DNA of 64,000 nucleotides, from positions 314,501 through 378,500 of the forward strand of contig NC_019954.2 in the NCBI RefSeq assembly GCF_000328765.2, written 5' to 3'. Under the pieces are notes generated by a model, which saw only the letters and a list, made by a program, of their open reading frames with translations, had not been told where the DNA came from and did not search any database. Source of the stretch: Tepidanaerobacter acetatoxydans Re1. Its GTDB lineage: Bacteria; Bacillota; Thermosediminibacteria; Thermosediminibacterales; Tepidanaerobacteraceae. The translations under genes and the position numbers were made by a program. Within the stretch, counting starts at the first letter, position 1, and each line of letters opens with the position of its first letter. This document shows positions 61,750 to 64,000 of the stretch, piece after piece.

Positions 61750-62814
61750 ATGCTTAAAAGAACTCCGCTCTATGAAGAGCATTTAAAATTAGGGGCAAAA
61801 ATGGTGGATTTTGCAGGTTTCGAAATGCCTATCCAGTATTCATCGATAATCGATGAACACATGGCTGTAAGGACAAAATCGGGCATCTTCGATGTGTCTC
61901 ACATGGGAGAAATCTTGGTCAAAGGAGAAAATGCCGGAGATTTTCTAAATGATATTCTCACAAATAACATTCATAAAATCAAAGAAGGCCAGGCCCAATA
62001 CACCATCATGACATATGATGATGGTGGAACCGTGGACGATCTCATGGTTTATAAGCTGAGCCTAACTCGCTACTTGCTGGTAGTAAATGCGGCCAACAAG
62101 GACAAGGATTTTGAACACATCAAAAGTTTGGCTCCTGCGGATGTTGTGGTGGAAGATGTGAGTGATGATTATGGTCTAATTGCCATTCAAGGCCCGGAAA
62201 GTGCCGGATTTGTAAAAGAACTCTTTGGAGAGATACAACTCAAACCATTTAATTTTCGAACCATTGAATTTGATAGTGATTCACTGATTTTATCCCGTAC
62301 CGGCTATACCGGCGGTGAGGGTTTTGAAGTGTACGGCTCTCCGGAGATGACGAGAAGGCTGTTTTGTAAAGCAGTTGACTTTGGAGTAATTCCCTGCGGG
62401 CTTGGAGCAAGGGACACGTTGCGTTTTGAGGCAGGTCTGCCGTTATACGGCCATGAGCTAGGTCCGGATATTACGCCTGTTGAAGCGGGACTTAGCAGAT
62501 TTATAGATTTAAGTAAGCCTTTCAAAGGGCGTGATGTGCTGCGCACTCAAAGCGAGCAAAGAGATAGAAGACGTCTTATCGGGCTTAAACTTCTTGATCG
62601 TGGAGTGCCAAGACCTGATTATCCTGTGTATTATGACGGCAAACAGGTTGGAAAGGTGACATCCGGCGGTTTTGCGCCATACGTTAAGGAATATTTGGCT
62701 ATGGCTCTGGTAAAAATACCTTTGGATGATGCTAATGATAAGTTATTTGAGATTGAAATTCGCGGAAAAAAACATCGAGCCGAAAAGGTATCTACGAACT
62801 TTTTAAAAGGATAA
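61750..62814 (+). CDS. gcvT: glycine cleavage T protein (aminomethyltransferase)
   Basis: 354 residues, ATG 61750 with AGGAGGGATG. KMVDFAGFEMPIQYSSIIDEH, GIFDVSHMGEI, MTYDDGGTVDDLMVYKL, GYTGGEGFEVYG and GLGARDTLRFEAGLPLYGHEL. It transfers the methylene group to tetrahydrofolate. First gene of the gcvT-gcvH-gcvPA operon; 17 bases before gcvH. Confidence 0.97.
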   Translation: MLKRTPLYEEHLKLGAKMVDFAGFEMPIQYSSIIDEHMAVRTKSGIFDVSHMGEILVKGENAGDFLNDILTNNIHKIKEGQAQYTIMTYDDGGTVDDLMVYKLSLTRYLLVVNAANKDKDFEHIKSLAPADVVVEDVSDDYGLIAIQGPESAGFVKELFGEIQLKPFNFRTIEFDSDSLILSRTGYTGGEGFEVYGSPEMTRRLFCKAVDFGVIPCGLGARDTLRFEAGLPLYGHELGPDITPVEAGLSRFIDLSKPFKGRDVLRTQSEQRDRRRLIGLKLLDRGVPRPDYPVYYDGKQVGKVTSGGFAPYVKEYLAMALVKIPLDDANDKLFEIEIRGKKHRAEKVSTNFLKG

Positions 62815-62831
62815 AAGGAGGACGGATTATT

Positions 62832-63218
62832 ATGAGTAATATTCCAACAGATTTAAAGTATACGGAAGAACATGAGTGGATTTTTGTTGAGGACAGTCTT
62901 GGAAAGATCGGCATTACCGACCATGCTCAGGAAGAGTTGGGTGACGTGGTGTATGTAGAATTGCCGGAAGTGGGCGATAAAATTGTCAAAGGTGAGCCTT
63001 TTGGCTCGGTAGAATCAGTAAAAGCTGCTTCAGATTTGTTTGCTCCGGTTTCCGGAACGGTAGTGGAAATAAATGAAGCCCTCATTGACAGACCGGAATT
63101 GGTAAATGAGAGACCTTATGATGACGGCTGGATGATAGTGGTGGAGGTGGAAGACGAAAGCGAGCTTGATGATTTGCTGACACCTGCGGAGTACAAAAAA
63201 TTAGTGGAAGGTGAGTAG
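62832..63218 (+). CDS. gcvH: glycine cleavage H protein
   Basis: 128 residues, ATG 62832 after AAAAGGAGG. KYTEEHEWIFVEDSLGKIGITDHAQEELGDVVYVELPEVG and the lipoylated GSVESVKAASDLFAPVSG. It is the canonical H protein of this operon; the other at 21372 is its divergent paralogue. Stop is 2 bases before gcvPA. Confidence 0.97.
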   Translation: MSNIPTDLKYTEEHEWIFVEDSLGKIGITDHAQEELGDVVYVELPEVGDKIVKGEPFGSVESVKAASDLFAPVSGTVVEINEALIDRPELVNERPYDDGWMIVVEVEDESELDDLLTPAEYKKLVEGE

Positions 63219-63220
63219 TG

Positions 63221-64000
63221 ATGAGATACATTGGTCATTCGCCTTCTCAAATCGATGAAATGCTTGAAACTTTGGGCATTTCCAGTATAGAAAGTCTCTT
63301 TAATGATATCCCCGATAATGTGAAACTTAATCGAGAAATGAATCTTCCCCGTCCGCTTGATGAAATAGAGCTTAAACGTGAATTACTTAATATCAGCAAA
63401 AAAAATAAGGCTGCTGATTATGTAAATTTCATCGGAGCCGGAGCTTATGACCATTATGTGCCTGCGGTGGTGAAGGCTTTAGTAAGCCGTTCTGAGTTTT
63501 ATACCTCATATACGCCGTATCAAGCTGAGCGCAGCCAGGGGACTTTAGCGGCTATTTTTGAATATCAGACGATGATGGCAAGACTAACCGGAATGGATGT
63601 AGTAAATGCATCAATTTATGATGGGGCATCGAGTTTAGGCGAGGCTATTCTAATGGCCTGTAATATCAAGAAAAAGAATAAGGTAGTGTTTTCCGGCGCT
63701 ATACATCCGGAATACTTGACTACTGCTAAAACTTATGGTTTTGGCAATGGAATAGATATTGCATCTTCAGTATATACTTCATCCTGTGAAACCGACTGGA
63801 AACAGCTCGAAAAGCTGGTTGACGACAACACCGCAGCTATTGTAATAAGTATGCCTAATTTTTTTGGGGTAGTTGAAGATGTTAAACAGGTCGAAAAAAT
63901 AGCTCAAGCAAAGGATGTTATGCTTATTGTATCGACAAATCCCATTACCTTAGGGCTTTTAAAACCTCCATCAGATTATGGGGCTGATATTGTGGTGGGA
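63221..64000 (+). CDS. gcvPA: glycine dehydrogenase (decarboxylating) subunit 1, 3' end outside window
   Basis: 260 residues are visible before the right edge. YIGHSPSQIDEMLETLGISS, LPRPLDEIELKRELL, FIGAGAYDHYVPAVVKALVSR, FYTSYTPYQAERSQGTLAAIFEYQTMMARLTGMDVVNASIYDGA match the N-terminal subunit of the two-part P protein found in clostridia. Only the N-terminal half-protein motifs are present, so a separate gcvPB should follow beyond 64000. Confidence 0.96.
   Translation, partial: MRYIGHSPSQIDEMLETLGISSIESLFNDIPDNVKLNREMNLPRPLDEIELKRELLNISKKNKAADYVNFIGAGAYDHYVPAVVKALVSRSEFYTSYTPYQAERSQGTLAAIFEYQTMMARLTGMDVVNASIYDGASSLGEAILMACNIKKKNKVVFSGAIHPEYLTTAKTYGFGNGIDIASSVYTSSCETDWKQLEKLVDDNTAAIVISMPNFFGVVEDVKQVEKIAQAKDVMLIVSTNPITLGLLKPPSDYGADIVVG

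Noticed and set aside
1-64000. CRISPR array, tRNA, rRNA, prophage or complete IS element
   Set aside because: No regular spaced repeats, no cloverleaf or rRNA-like stretches, and no transposase, integrase or phage gene were found.

Overview
The window reads as chromosomal DNA of a low-GC, anaerobic, probably spore-forming Firmicute (Clostridia) with acetogenic or syntrophic C1 metabolism. The signs are a Wood-Ljungdahl methyl-branch operon, a large corrinoid methyltransferase locus, a flavodiiron protein, two SpmA/SpmB-like gate proteins, a GerM-like lipoprotein, strong GGAGG ribosome binding sites, and intrinsic terminators. It resembles the Thermosediminibacterales (Tepidanaerobacter-like), but this is an impression from gene content, not a search result. 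No rRNA, tRNA, CRISPR array, prophage or complete insertion sequence was seen.

Region 1 (1-13450) is a methyl-transfer locus. It has five UroD-superfamily methyltransferases (one cut by the window edge), two corrinoid proteins, two GPH-type transporters and an ATP-dependent corrinoid reactivase (RACE). Region 2 (13940-21746) continues it with a pterin-binding methyltransferase II, then fhs, fchA, folD, metV, metF, lpdA and gcvH. The logic is that a methylated substrate is imported, demethylated onto Co(I)-corrinoid proteins, and the methyl group is passed to tetrahydrofolate and on into the Wood-Ljungdahl pathway. Three transcription starts here share a TTGACA-17-TATACT/TATTAT promoter with TGTATATAC-type palindromes at or just downstream of the -10.

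Region 3 (21952-23565) is the oddest part. A third corrinoid protein is followed by a GntR/UTRA regulator whose helix-turn-helix is split by a 226-bp segment. That segment is a base-perfect inverted copy of the 5' part of the methyltransferase gene about 10 kb upstream (12248-12473). It breaks the regulator, creates long inverted repeats flanking the folate-pathway operon, and would give antisense RNA to the methyltransferase if transcribed.

Region 4 (23687-42284) is largely housekeeping and envelope: an S-layer protein, a secreted subtilase, an orphan response regulator/kinase pair, rho, a MazG-like protein, gate proteins, a polysaccharide deacetylase, and cdaA-cdaR-glmM followed by trkA-trkH (cyclic-di-AMP synthesis beside potassium uptake).

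Region 5 (42285-51087) has an ECF S-component behind a regulated-looking leader, a SAM methyltransferase, an FmdE-family protein, and a peptide/nickel-type ABC transporter with a fused double ATPase. Region 6 (51190-61241) has a GerM lipoprotein, flavodiiron protein, Zn/Cd ATPase behind an ArsR-type operator, YbaK with a disturbed 5' end, a DUF1540 protein, deoC, a pyruvate-kinase-C-like protein, a lysine riboswitch with ddh, and a MATE exporter. The window ends with a tandem glycine riboswitch and gcvT-gcvH-gcvPA (cut by the right edge).
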